From Acidobacteriota bacterium (lineage in GTDB: Bacteria; Acidobacteriota; Blastocatellia; Pyrinomonadales; Pyrinomonadaceae): a stretch of DNA of 64,000 nucleotides. Below, one piece after another: positions 26,482-34,937 of the stretch. The stretch's first letter is position 1; the number at the start of each line of letters is the position of its first letter. Made by a program: the position numbers and the translations under genes. The notes under the pieces are model-generated. The model did not search any database, had not been told where the DNA came from, and saw only the letters and a list, made by a program, of their open reading frames with translations. Location: contig QHXI01000076.1 in assembly GCA_003222895.1 (NCBI GenBank), positions 22,632 through 86,631 on the forward strand. Reading direction: 5' to 3'.

Positions 26482-29400
26482 GTGGCGATCTGCCTGTCCT
26501 CGATATTCCTTCCGACCATCCGCGGCCACCAGTCCAAACTTATTCCGGGGGTCGCGCGGTGGCAACGCTATCCAAAGATTTGACCAGCGCGTTGTATGCC
26601 CTGAGTAAGCGCGAAGGAGCGACGCTGTTCATGATGCTGCTTGCGGCGTTCAAGGTTCTGCTGCATCGCTACTCTGCTAACGAAGACATCATTATCGGAT
26701 CGCCGATAGCGAATCGTGCGCAGTCCGAAACTGAAGACCTGATCGGGTTCTTTCTCAACAATTTGGCGCTACGTACCAGCGTCCCGGGCGATTCAACTTT
26801 TCGCGAGGTGCTTTCGCGCGTCCGCCACACGGCGCTCGATGCCTATGCGAATCAGGACGTCCCGTTTGAAAGATTGATTGAAGAGTTAAAGCCGGAACGC
26901 GATCTCAGCCGCACATCGATCTTCCAGGTGTATTTCAATCTGTTCAGCTTTTCCGATCAGATCGATTTGCCTGACGGCGAATCGATCAATTTCGTCGACG
27001 CGTGGCTACAGTCAGAAGAAAACCTTTCGAAATTCGATCTCACTCTGTATGCCGGCGCCGGCGACAAGACGATCAAGCTTGCATTTGTTTACAACACGGA
27101 TTTGTTTGCGCCTGAGCGAATGATTTTGATGCTCGATCAATTTCAGCATCTGCTTTCGCAAATCGTTGCGCGTCCGGACGAAACAATCAGTCGATTGTCC
27201 CTCGTCACACCGTCGGCGCAAAAGTATTTGCCGGACCCGAGCGCTCCAATTGGCTCGAATGGCAACCAGGCGATCACCTCGCTCTTTTCTGCACAAGCCA
27301 AACAACAGCCGAACGCTTTGGCGCTGAGCGACCCGAACGAGCGTTGGACTTATGACGAATTGGAGCGTCGCAGCAATCAACTCGCGAATTACTTGCGCGG
27401 CAACGGAATCCGGAAGGACGACGTCGTGGCTATTTACGCGCACCGCAGTGCGCCGTTGGTCCTCGCGATTCTCGGCGTGCTTAAGGCCGGCGCAGCTTTC
27501 ACGATTCTGGATCCCGCACATCCCGCAGCGCGATTGATCGACTGTCTGCGGATTGCTTCACCGCGCGGCTGGATTCAAATCGAAGCGGCGGGAGCATTGC
27601 CGTTGGCCCTGGATGAATTTGTCGAGAAGCTCGCTTGTCGTTCTCATCTGTCGCTAAAGAGAGGGCGTAATACGGAAAACGATCCGCTCGCGGGTTGCTC
27701 GACGAACAATCCAAACATCGAAATCGACGCGGACGATCTCGCTTACATCGCGTTCACTTCCGGTTCGACCGGACAGCCGAAGGGCGTGATGGGTCGGCAT
27801 GGTCCGCTGCCGCTTTTCACGTCATGGGCGCGAGAGAAATTCAATCTGAATGAATCCGACCGCTTCTGCATGCTTTCCGGTTTGGCTCACGATCCTTTGC
27901 ATCGAGACATCTTCACGCCGCTGCAACTTGGCGGGGCGATTTGTATTCCCGATCCAAACGATCTCGAAGCGCCGGAACGATTACGAGCGTGGCTCAAGCG
28001 GCAAGCAATCACCATCGCCAATCTCACGCCGGCGATGAGTCAGCTTCTGACAGACGGTTGTGGAATTGACGAGCAGATCGAGTCCCTTCGTTATTCATTT
28101 TTCGTTGGCGACGTTTTGACGAGGCGCGACGTGGCGCGGCTGAAGCAGCTTGCGCCGTCGATTAGCTGCGTGAATCTATACGGCTCGACGGAAACGCAAC
28201 GGGCCGTCGGGCACTTCCTCGTCGACGATTCATACGATTCATCAGGGAAAGAAATTCTGCCGCTCGGCAAAGGCATTCACGATGTGCAGTTGCTGGTTTT
28301 GAATAAGTCGCAAGAGCTATGCGGCATCGGCGAAATCGGCGAGATTTACTTTCGCACTCCGCATCTCGCGAAAGGCTACCTGGCTGATGAGAAGCTGACC
28401 CGCGAACGTTTCATCGCGAACCCGTTCACGAATGACCCCGCAGATCGTCTGTATCGCACGGGCGATCTGGGCCGATATTTGCCGAATGGAGATGTCGAGT
28501 ATGCCGGCCGCGCTGATCGACAGATCAAGATTCGCGGATTTCGAATCGAGCCGGCCGAGATCGAAGCCGTGCTAACCAAACATCCCGGCGTGCGCGAAGC
28601 CGTCGTCATCGCGCATCAAAACGACCGCGATTGCCTTCTCGCCGCCTATATAGTTTGCGCTCAACCTGAGATTACGGCGTCAACTCTGCGCGACTGGCTA
28701 ACTGAAAAACTTCCCGCGTACATGATCCCGTCATCCATCATGATGATCGAGGCGTTGCCGCTGACATCGAACGGCAAACTCGATCGACGTGCTTTGCCGG
28801 CGCCTGAGCACAGCGAAACCGCTAACGAGTTCGCGTGGCCGCTGTCGGCAACCGAAGAAGCCTTAGCGCTGATATGGAAAGGAGTTCTCGGGCTCGAGCA
28901 CATCGACATTCACGACAACTTTTTTGAATTGGGCGGGCACTCGCTGTTGGCAGTACGTCTGTTTGCGCTGCTCGAAAAACGATTCAACAAGCGTCTGCCG
29001 TTGGCGACGTTGTTTCAAGCGCCGACGATCGCGAAACTTGCTAAAACGATCGAAGACGACGCGTCGAAAAGATCGGCTTCGCTGGCGCCGATTCAACCGT
29101 GCGGCACGCGGCCGCCGTTCTTCTGTATTCATGCTGTGGGTGGAAACGTGCTTGAGTACTACGACCTGGCGCGGCATCTCGGAAACGATCAGCCGTTCTA
29201 TGGCTTGCAGTCGCGCGGGCTAAACGACTCACATCAGCCACATGAACGCATAGAAGACATGGCTGCGCATTACGTGAAAGAGATTCGCGAGCTTCAATCT
29301 GATGGGCCTTACTTCATCGGCGGACGATCATTGGGCGGAATCATCGCGTACGAGACGGCGCGGCAATTGAAAGAGCAAGGACAGGAGGTCGCGTTGCTTG

Positions 29401-29924
29401 TGTTGCTTGATTCGTATCCGGTCGGCCATCAGAAGCTTTCGAACGCGGATGGGTTAACGGTTAGAGAGCGACGCGCGATCAGAAGAATCCAAACGCACCT
29501 TTCGAATCTTCGGCAATTGCCAACATCCGCGAAGCTAAATTACTTGTTGAGCAAATCACGGTACGCGCCGAAGCGGATCACGGGCACCCTGTGGCGCGGG
29601 GTTTATCGCTCATGCGTGAAGCTCGGCGTCGCACTGCCGCGGTCGTTGCGCAGTGTCGAACAATTCAATTGGCTGGCGGCGCATCAATTCGTGCCAAGAC
29701 TCTACGATGGGCCAGTGACTTTGTTTTGGGCGAGCGGCGATCTGCGCGCGAAGTTCGACATGATCGAAGGGTGGAGAAAGTTGGCGCCGGGTGAATTGGA
29801 AGTTCACGAGATTCCGGGAACGCACCTCGATATTATCAAAGCGCCAAATGTGGAAGAGGTCGCGAAGAAGTTGAGTGCGTGCCTGAAGATTGCACAGACT
29901 TTGTATCAGAACCGCGAGCGCTAG
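26478..29924 (+). CDS. NRPS (C-terminal half of C)-A-T-TE with Lys2-like A domain
   Basis: An 1148-aa open frame continuing the broken condensation domain. It holds the second half of C (LPVLDIPSDHPRP, then HRYSANEDIIIGSPIANR), an adenylation domain, a carrier (FFELGGHSLLA, near 28930) and a thioesterase (GGRSLGG near 29330). The adenylation domain is unlike its neighbours: MLSGLAHDPLHRDIFTPL, LTPAMSQLLT, FFVGDVLTRRD and LYGSTETQRAV match the alpha-aminoadipate reductase Lys2 of fungi. The specificity residues D-P-R-N-F-V-L-R-A-K differ from the remembered Lys2 aminoadipate code at two positions. There is no reductase domain; release is by the TE. No separate translation start for this half is evident. 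Confidence 0.88.
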   Translation: MSGDLPVLDIPSDHPRPPVQTYSGGRAVATLSKDLTSALYALSKREGATLFMMLLAAFKVLLHRYSANEDIIIGSPIANRAQSETEDLIGFFLNNLALRTSVPGDSTFREVLSRVRHTALDAYANQDVPFERLIEELKPERDLSRTSIFQVYFNLFSFSDQIDLPDGESINFVDAWLQSEENLSKFDLTLYAGAGDKTIKLAFVYNTDLFAPERMILMLDQFQHLLSQIVARPDETISRLSLVTPSAQKYLPDPSAPIGSNGNQAITSLFSAQAKQQPNALALSDPNERWTYDELERRSNQLANYLRGNGIRKDDVVAIYAHRSAPLVLAILGVLKAGAAFTILDPAHPAARLIDCLRIASPRGWIQIEAAGALPLALDEFVEKLACRSHLSLKRGRNTENDPLAGCSTNNPNIEIDADDLAYIAFTSGSTGQPKGVMGRHGPLPLFTSWAREKFNLNESDRFCMLSGLAHDPLHRDIFTPLQLGGAICIPDPNDLEAPERLRAWLKRQAITIANLTPAMSQLLTDGCGIDEQIESLRYSFFVGDVLTRRDVARLKQLAPSISCVNLYGSTETQRAVGHFLVDDSYDSSGKEILPLGKGIHDVQLLVLNKSQELCGIGEIGEIYFRTPHLAKGYLADEKLTRERFIANPFTNDPADRLYRTGDLGRYLPNGDVEYAGRADRQIKIRGFRIEPAEIEAVLTKHPGVREAVVIAHQNDRDCLLAAYIVCAQPEITASTLRDWLTEKLPAYMIPSSIMMIEALPLTSNGKLDRRALPAPEHSETANEFAWPLSATEEALALIWKGVLGLEHIDIHDNFFELGGHSLLAVRLFALLEKRFNKRLPLATLFQAPTIAKLAKTIEDDASKRSASLAPIQPCGTRPPFFCIHAVGGNVLEYYDLARHLGNDQPFYGLQSRGLNDSHQPHERIEDMAAHYVKEIRELQSDGPYFIGGRSLGGIIAYETARQLKEQGQEVALLVLLDSYPVGHQKLSNADGLTVRERRAIRRIQTHLSNLRQLPTSAKLNYLLSKSRYAPKRITGTLWRGVYRSCVKLGVALPRSLRSVEQFNWLAAHQFVPRLYDGPVTLFWASGDLRAKFDMIEGWRKLAPGELEVHEIPGTHLDIIKAPNVEEVAKKLSACLKIAQTLYQNRER

Positions 29925-29931
29925 CGAGCGG
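29912..29931. repeat. short palindrome overlapping the NRPS stop codon
   Basis: CCGCGAGCGCTAGCGAGCGG is a near-perfect palindrome of the REP type. The stop codon TAG (29922-29924) sits in its centre, and the last residues of the thioesterase protein (NRER) are encoded by its left arm. A related GC-rich unit follows to about 29965. Confidence 0.6.
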
Positions 29932-29977
29932 CTCAAACATCAACCTGCCGGCTAACGCTCCGCGACTCTGAGACGCT

Positions 29978-30271
29978 TCATCGTCGTTTGGTCATAAACC
30001 CGCCAAGAAATCCCAACGTCAATCCGACTCCCAGGGCAATGCCAACTGATTGCCACGGATTGTGTTTGATGTAGCGCCGCGATTCGTCGAGGTAATCTTC
30101 GCCGACTTCGTATCCCTGGCGCACCAGCCGTTGCGCCCTGCGTTTGCCGATCTCAACTAAATCTTCCGCGATAATTTTTCCTTCGACAGCTTTTGCTGCC
30201 AAATGACCGAGCTTGAATCCCGCGCTCTTGCCGTTATCGACTGCCGTTGTTGCTGTTGTCGTCGTTCCCAT
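29978..30271 (-). CDS. ElaB/YqjD/DUF883-like membrane-anchored protein
   Basis: 97 aa from the ATG at 30271 (GGAGGA ribosome binding site); a start at 30307 is possible but lacks one. A helical charged region (EDLVEIGKRRAQRLVRQGYEVGEDYLDESRRYIKHNP) is followed by a single C-terminal membrane helix (WQSVGIALGVGLTLGFLGGF) and a basic tail. This layout is that of the DUF883 family, small tail-anchored inner-membrane proteins (ElaB, YqjD), some of which bind ribosomes in stationary phase. Role here unknown. Confidence 0.65.
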   Translation of the reverse strand: MGTTTTATTAVDNGKSAGFKLGHLAAKAVEGKIIAEDLVEIGKRRAQRLVRQGYEVGEDYLDESRRYIKHNPWQSVGIALGVGLTLGFLGGFMTKRR

Positions 30272-30358
30272 CTTGTTCCTCCGTGAATTATGACAATATT
30301 CTAGCACCTTACGATTCTGATGCCGTTAGTAGGTTTCAAAACTGCAACGTTCTTATTG

Positions 30359-30556
30359 CTAAAAGCTGTAGGCTGAACCCGCGGGGCAGAGGTTATGTGA
30401 TGAGAACGCTGTTCGGGTCGGCTTGAAAGTGGCTTTGCGCTCATTGACAGTGGAATGACGAGGAACGGAAGTTTTTTGTTTGATGGTGGCGAATGCGTCC
30501 TTGATGGCTTGGAAGTCAGCAGCAGAGATTGCGGCATCGATGTTCTGGTAAGGCAT
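30359..30556 (-). pseudogene. degraded small protein gene
   Basis: The ATG at 30556 opens MPYQNIDAAISAADFQAIKDAFATIKQ, the N-terminus of a small soluble acidobacterial protein family that I recognise by pattern but cannot name. In intact members this continues with K-L-P-F-L-V, then E-R-K, then a G/D-x-S-V segment. Here those pieces occur in three frames: KLPFLV after a run of six A (one too many), NERKATFK back in the first frame, and DPNSVL in another frame that meets TAA. At least three indels are needed, so this looks like a decaying remnant. An ORF exists over the region but its residues after TIKQ are not native. Confidence 0.6.
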
Positions 30557-30641
30557 ATTCGATTCTCTTTGTGAGCTTATGTTTTCATTAAAAAAGCCGT
30601 TATGAAAATGGTGACGTAGCCAGTGAGAGTGAATCCACCAA

Positions 30642-31165
30642 CTACTGAAGCTCCAAAGCCTTGGCGACATGTTCGGCGAACTTCCTGCTGAAGAAAACGT
30701 CTTTATTGTTTTGGGGGCTTGGCACGCTCACGTTCACGAGAAATTCACCTTTTCTGAAGGCTACAGCTTCAGAACCTCTGACATCGGAGACGAATCCTTC
30801 ATCACCCAACGTCGATAAGTCTTCTTTAATTAAGTGAAATTCTTTTCCTCGGTTTTTGGTTGTGGCTTTTTCTTCTATTATCAAATGAGATTTGAACTCC
30901 TTGAAAGCGCGCACAGCCTGTTCTTCATTGGAATACTCCGTAACGGCTATCTTTACGATGATGTCTCCTAGCTCCCACTGCTGAATAATGACGCCCTGAC
31001 TTCCCTCGAATGTCTCGATTGAACGATGTGTCCAGCCGGGCATTTCTTTACCTATTTTCTCTTTCAGCGATTTGCGTGCCTTGTCAGACTTATCCGAGTC
31101 TCCTTGTCCTTGCGCAAACGCGTATACCAGGAGAAAAAAATAATTACAATCCCTATCCTTTTCAT
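30642..31165 (-). pseudogene. exported protein of island family A, frameshifted in a T7 tract
   Basis: The ATG at 31165 (GGAGG six bases upstream) begins MKRIGIVIIFF but then runs out of frame. The rest of a signal peptide (LLVYAFAQGQG), then KARKSLKEKIGKEMPGW and the 133-aa body to 30642 lie in the next frame. One extra T in the seven-T run (31134-31140) would join them. The body (MPGW ... GVIIQQW ... DEGFVSD ... KFAEHVAKALELQ) aligns with the intact gene at 34394-34918, so this is a paralogue. Function unknown; periplasmic or secreted. The lesion may be decay, a slippage-controlled switch or a sequencing error. Confidence 0.65.
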
Positions 31166-31201
31166 TACATACCTCCAGAGAAGATGTTGGGGTTCAGTCG
31201 C

Positions 31202-32231
31202 TCAATGTTTGTCCACCACCTCGAAAAACAAAGGCTCCGAATCGGGCGTCCACGAACCTTTAATCTCTAAACGATATCGATTGGTAAGCCGATAAGAGCC
31301 GGGTTCTAGATCCCCATACCAATTGTCCAAACGGAGATCTCTCAAATCTGATGATGAGTATGGCCCAACAGAAACGCCTGGTTTCACGGAAACGAATTCC
31401 GGATACTCTTCTTGTTTTTGAAGCGATTCCGCTAATCCGGCACGATAAGGTACTAATTTTCCATCTCTGAATAGCTGCGGCCGGTTCTGGTAATATCGGT
31501 CGACAATCCTAATCCTGATGTTTTGGTCAGAATCATTTTTTACAACAACTCTCACATAAACTTTATTTGTTAGGCGGTACGGTTTTTCCCGCGGCTTATC
31601 ACCTAGTTCGGATTCAGGAATATCGAGGCTAATCGTAATGAGCTTCGCTGAAACCAGTTCTTGTAGGACGTTTGCATTAGATGACACCTGAAACAAAAGC
31701 GGCGCAGAATCAGGCGTCCAGGGGCCATGCACATCTAAGCGATAACGACTGATGAGTCGGTAACTTCCCGGTTCAAGCTCGCCGTACCAATCGCTCAGAT
31801 CGATTTCAGTTAATTTTTCTGAAGAATAAGGTGAAATCCAAACCACATGTCGCAAGCTTACGAATACCGGATCCTCTTCCTGCCGTTGAAGCGATTCCGC
31901 TAACTCGCCACGGTAGGGTACTAATTTTCCATCCTTGAAATAGCTGAGGGCGGTTTTGGTAAAAACGATCTGCAACTCTGATCATAATCCTTTGATCTGA
32001 ATCATTTTTCACAGTAACTTGCACGTAAGGCTTGCCGGCTACGCGGTAGGGTCTTTCGCCGGATTTATTTAGCAGTTGCTCCTCGGGGATATCCAGACTT
32101 ATCGTGATGAGATTAGATGAAACTAGCGGCTGTAAGACCTTTGCATTAGATGATGGTGTTTGTCCTGCTAGTGTCGAAAAGCTTGAAACTAGCAATGAGG
32201 CAACGGCTACCTTGAAGATGGATGCGCGCAT
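31202..32231 (-). pseudogene. exported two-domain protein of island family B, frameshifted
   Basis: Starts at the ATG 32231 (GGAGG eight bases upstream) with a signal peptide (AVASLLVSSFSTLAGQ). Two copies of a domain of about 130 residues follow. The first runs in frame to FYQNRPQLF, then must shift by one base near 31938 (one surplus T in CTATTTCAAGG) to continue as KDGKLVPYRGELAESL. The second copy (YYQNRPQLFRDGKLVPYRAG ... WYGDLEPGSYRL ... PWTPDSEPLFFEVVDKH) is intact and confirms the repair. Conserved aromatic, Pro and Gly positions suggest a beta-sandwich. No known family recognised. It lies 36 bases from the family A paralogue. Confidence 0.65.
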
Positions 32232-32255
32232 CTTTTTTTCCTCCGGTCCACTCAA

Positions 32256-32797
32256 TCAATGTTTATCCACGACCTCGAAAAGCAGCGGCGCAGAGTCAGC
32301 GGTCCAGGGCCCATTGATGTCTAAACGATATCGATTGACCAGTCGGTAGGAGCCAGGTTCCAACGGGCTATACCAATCATTCAAATCAACCTCGGGTAAA
32401 TCGATTGAAGAATAAGCTGATAACGAAAGAAAGCGTCCGAAACGAACAAATTCCGGGTCGGCATCTTTCTTTCTAACCAATTCAGCAATATTGGGGCGAT
32501 AGGGTACTAGAACGCCATTCTTGAACAACCGGGGGCGATTCTGATAATAAGGATCGACAACTCGTACTTTGATCGGCTGATCTGAATTGTTGCTGATAAG
32601 AACTTTGACATAAGGCGCTTTGGCTACGCGATAAGGCCTTTCGTCCGGTTTACCGAGCAACTCAGTTGAGGAATATCCATCGATATAACGAGAAGTTTTT
32701 GATCCGGATACTCCTGCAAAGCGTTAGAAGCCTTCGTTAGCATTCCAAATAGCAGGAAGCTGAAAAACAAAACAATTCTTGACGGTGCGTAGTTCAT
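32256..32797 (-). pseudogene. exported single-domain protein of island family B, frameshifted
   Basis: The ATG at 32797 (GAGGA upstream) gives a signal peptide (MNYAPSRIVLFFSFLLFGMLTKASNA) and reaches VISMDIP. One base is missing near 32668, after which the body continues as STELLGKPDERPYRV and on to WYSPLEPGSYRL, PWTADSAPLLFEVVDKH. The open part alone is 134 aa. It is a close paralogue of the two domains encoded just downstream, so this is a tandem duplication. Function unknown. Confidence 0.65.
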
Positions 32798-32871
32798 GGC
32801 ATGATTTCCTCGTAAGATTCCAACGCGATGCTCGGACTGTCCCAGCAGTTTAAAGTGTTACTAGCTGCCGG

Positions 32872-33117
32872 TTAAGGCGGGCCAAAGCGACTCCGGTATT
32901 CGGTAGAAACTATGAAGCCTTTTAGCACCTGGCTGTATTTGTAATCTCCCGCATCCGGATTGGTGCCATCAAGCACGCCAACCCAGAATTTGAAACCGTC
33001 CCAATTATTATCCGGCGGTGCATTCGGCTCCCGCTGCAAGATCCCCCGATAGACCCAAAGCACGAATGCGGAGTTGTATCCGTGAGTTCCCCGTTGACCT
33101 CCAATTTCAGGATGCAT
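32872..33117 (-). pseudogene. orphan C-terminal fragment of a DUF4214-like domain protein
   Basis: An 81-aa frame containing YNSAFVLWVYRGILQREPN ... GFKFWVGVLDG ... QVLKGFIVSTEYRSRFG. This is the repeat that ends large exported acidobacterial proteins (F-V-x-x-x-Y-x-x-x-L-x-R-x-P ... F-W ... F-x-x-S-x-E-Y-R-x-R-F-G), also present at the end of the 1138-aa protein in this island. No signal peptide or upstream domain is attached, so it is probably the tail of a deleted gene rather than a working gene. Confidence 0.6.
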
Positions 33118-33203
33118 CCCAATAAACTCTTGCGAATAAAAAGTTGCGAGAGCGACATGAGTGCGCTGAGATTACGCAGAGAAGCTAGATTGGCTTACAG
33201 CAG

Positions 33204-34235
33204 TTAAGGCACCATTTCGAATACGAGTTCGGCGGAGTCCTTAGTCCAAGGCCCGCCGATTTCAAAACGGCGGCGATCCGTTAAGTGGTAAACACCGGGA
33301 GCCAGCGGTCCGTACCATTGCTTCAGGCTAAAGCCGTCCAGACGTGAACTGGTTTTCGGATCGAGAAAAAGATTGGGACTGACTTCGACTAACCGCGCGT
33401 CTTTATCCTTCGCTTCGACTAGTTTCGCCGTTTCACCACTGTAAGGAATTAACTTTCCGTCTTTGATTAACTGCGGACGATGACCGTAGGAGCGATCTAT
33501 GACGCTGACTTGAACGCGTTGCTCAGAATCATTTATCAACTCGACCGCTACACCTTCGTCGTAAGCCAAACGGTAGTGGCCGTCAGGCAATGGCTTCGAT
33601 GTATCCGGCACGAGTCGGAGGCTAACAGCGTCAGGGATCGGAGTCGGCTGCTTTCGCGGAATAACGTCAAACGTAACCGGATTTGATTCGACCCAATCAC
33701 CATTCGGTAGAAATTGCTTTCTGACCAACAGTTGATAGTGACCAGGGTTCAAAGGAGTCTCGTACCAATCCTCCAGGTTTACGAAATGGTCGAGATATTC
33801 GCGCCCTGAGGTCAGAGTCTCCGGTGCATGCCCGAACCCGTCACCGCCTGGTTCCCGTCCAGCTCTTTCGACGCATTCACGTGCCTCCTTCGTGTAAGAG
33901 AGAATATCGCCGTCTCTGATTAATTCCGGCCGGTACGCGTAACACCTATTTCGGTCATACCCATATGTTAAATCTTCACCGGCAGCCAGTGAGATGAACA
34001 TCTCGAATTGCGTCCAGTTGTCACCTGTGTAAGGTGGCGGCGTGGTTGAACCTTCGCGGCCGACTGGCGCAAGACGAATCGTTATGATGCCGGTTGGGTG
34101 CCGTAAGATTTCAACTCGCCGCTTGTAGGCGGCTATCTCAGCCTCAGTCGGCTGGTGGTCGGTCACGGTTTGGCTAGACACTTGTACTGTAAAGCCGGCA
34201 CACGTCAAGAGAGTCAAGAGAAAGACCTTTTTCAC
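33204..34235 (-). CDS. exported protein of island family B (intact, two domains)
   Basis: A 343-aa protein with a signal peptide (VFLLTLLTCAGFTVQVSSQ). The N-terminal half (NWTQFEMFISLAAGEDL ... DWYETPLNPGHYQLLVRKQF) is a divergent copy. The C-terminal half (VELINDSEQRVQVSVIDRSYGHRPQLIKDGKLIPYSG ... QWYGPLAPGVYHLTDRRRFEIGGPWTKDSAELVFEM) is a clear copy of the domain found in the two frameshifted genes downstream. The key shared elements are RPQLxKDGKL, WYGxLxPGxYxL and GPWTxDSAxLxFE. No catalytic motif is visible. It is the only member of the family here with an unbroken frame. Confidence 0.7.
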   Translation of the reverse strand: MKKVFLLTLLTCAGFTVQVSSQTVTDHQPTEAEIAAYKRRVEILRHPTGIITIRLAPVGREGSTTPPPYTGDNWTQFEMFISLAAGEDLTYGYDRNRCYAYRPELIRDGDILSYTKEARECVERAGREPGGDGFGHAPETLTSGREYLDHFVNLEDWYETPLNPGHYQLLVRKQFLPNGDWVESNPVTFDVIPRKQPTPIPDAVSLRLVPDTSKPLPDGHYRLAYDEGVAVELINDSEQRVQVSVIDRSYGHRPQLIKDGKLIPYSGETAKLVEAKDKDARLVEVSPNLFLDPKTSSRLDGFSLKQWYGPLAPGVYHLTDRRRFEIGGPWTKDSAELVFEMVP

Positions 34236-34393
34236 CAGTTCACCATCAACTACGGCTGATCCAACGCCGTCAATACATGCTTGACGAATTCACCTCTCCG
34301 CCGTTTGACCTCGGATTACTCGCGCTCTTCTCGTTGTGACGGGGTAAGTCGCCGGGTAAAGACGATAGTCGTCACGAACCTGAAAGGCGTCAA

Positions 34394-34918
34394 TCATGGG
34401 GCATCTGCTACGTCAACAACATGATTCGCAAATTCTTTTGTCCAACGCTTAATCTCTGCCTTCTCGCGCGATTGCCGCTCAGCCCCACTTAGTGATCGCG
34501 CATCGTCATCCAAATTGACATCCGCGCCCACTTCTATGTCAAAGATGATTTTTCCGCGTCTAAAGTGTGTTTGCCTCAGATCATATCCCCAAGCATAACC
34601 TTCATCCCCAGCTTCAACCCATGGTTGTGCCTCTCGGACGTTCCGCGCGAAATTGTTCATCGATTCTTTGGCATCGGCTGCCGACCCTTTTTGTATGGCA
34701 ACGATTCTCACCTTCCGGTTCTTACTCGACCACACCTGGATCAAAACACCAGCACCGCCTTGCATTGGCTCGACCCGTGAATACGACCATCCGGGCATCT
34801 TCTTTTCCAAGTGTTTGCGCAACTTGTCATCAAGCCGATCCAGATCATTTTGCGCATTCGCCGTGTAGGCGAACAGTAACATCAACGCGCACGTGACCGT
34901 CCAAAGTAAACGTTTCAT
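34394..34918 (-). CDS. exported protein of island family A (intact)
   Basis: A 174-aa protein with a signal peptide (TVTCALMLLFAYTANAQ) and GGAGG ribosome binding site. The body reads KHLEKKMPGWSYSRVEPMQGGAGVLIQVW ... EAGDEGYAWGYDL ... RRGKIIFDIEV ... TKEFANHVVDVA. It aligns along its length with the frameshifted gene at 30642-31165. No family recognised. It sits 19 bases after the large TolB-like gene and 158 bases before the family B gene, so A and B genes probably share a transcript. Confidence 0.65.
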   Translation of the reverse strand: MKRLLWTVTCALMLLFAYTANAQNDLDRLDDKLRKHLEKKMPGWSYSRVEPMQGGAGVLIQVWSSKNRKVRIVAIQKGSAADAKESMNNFARNVREAQPWVEAGDEGYAWGYDLRQTHFRRGKIIFDIEVGADVNLDDDARSLSGAERQSREKAEIKRWTKEFANHVVDVADAP

Positions 34919-34937
34919 GACGAGTTTCCTCCATTCG

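Noticed and set aside
30301..30670. ORFs of 78 and 103 aa taken as intact genes.
   Set aside because: The recognisable family segments alternate between frames, so neither ORF is the native protein; recorded as a pseudogene.
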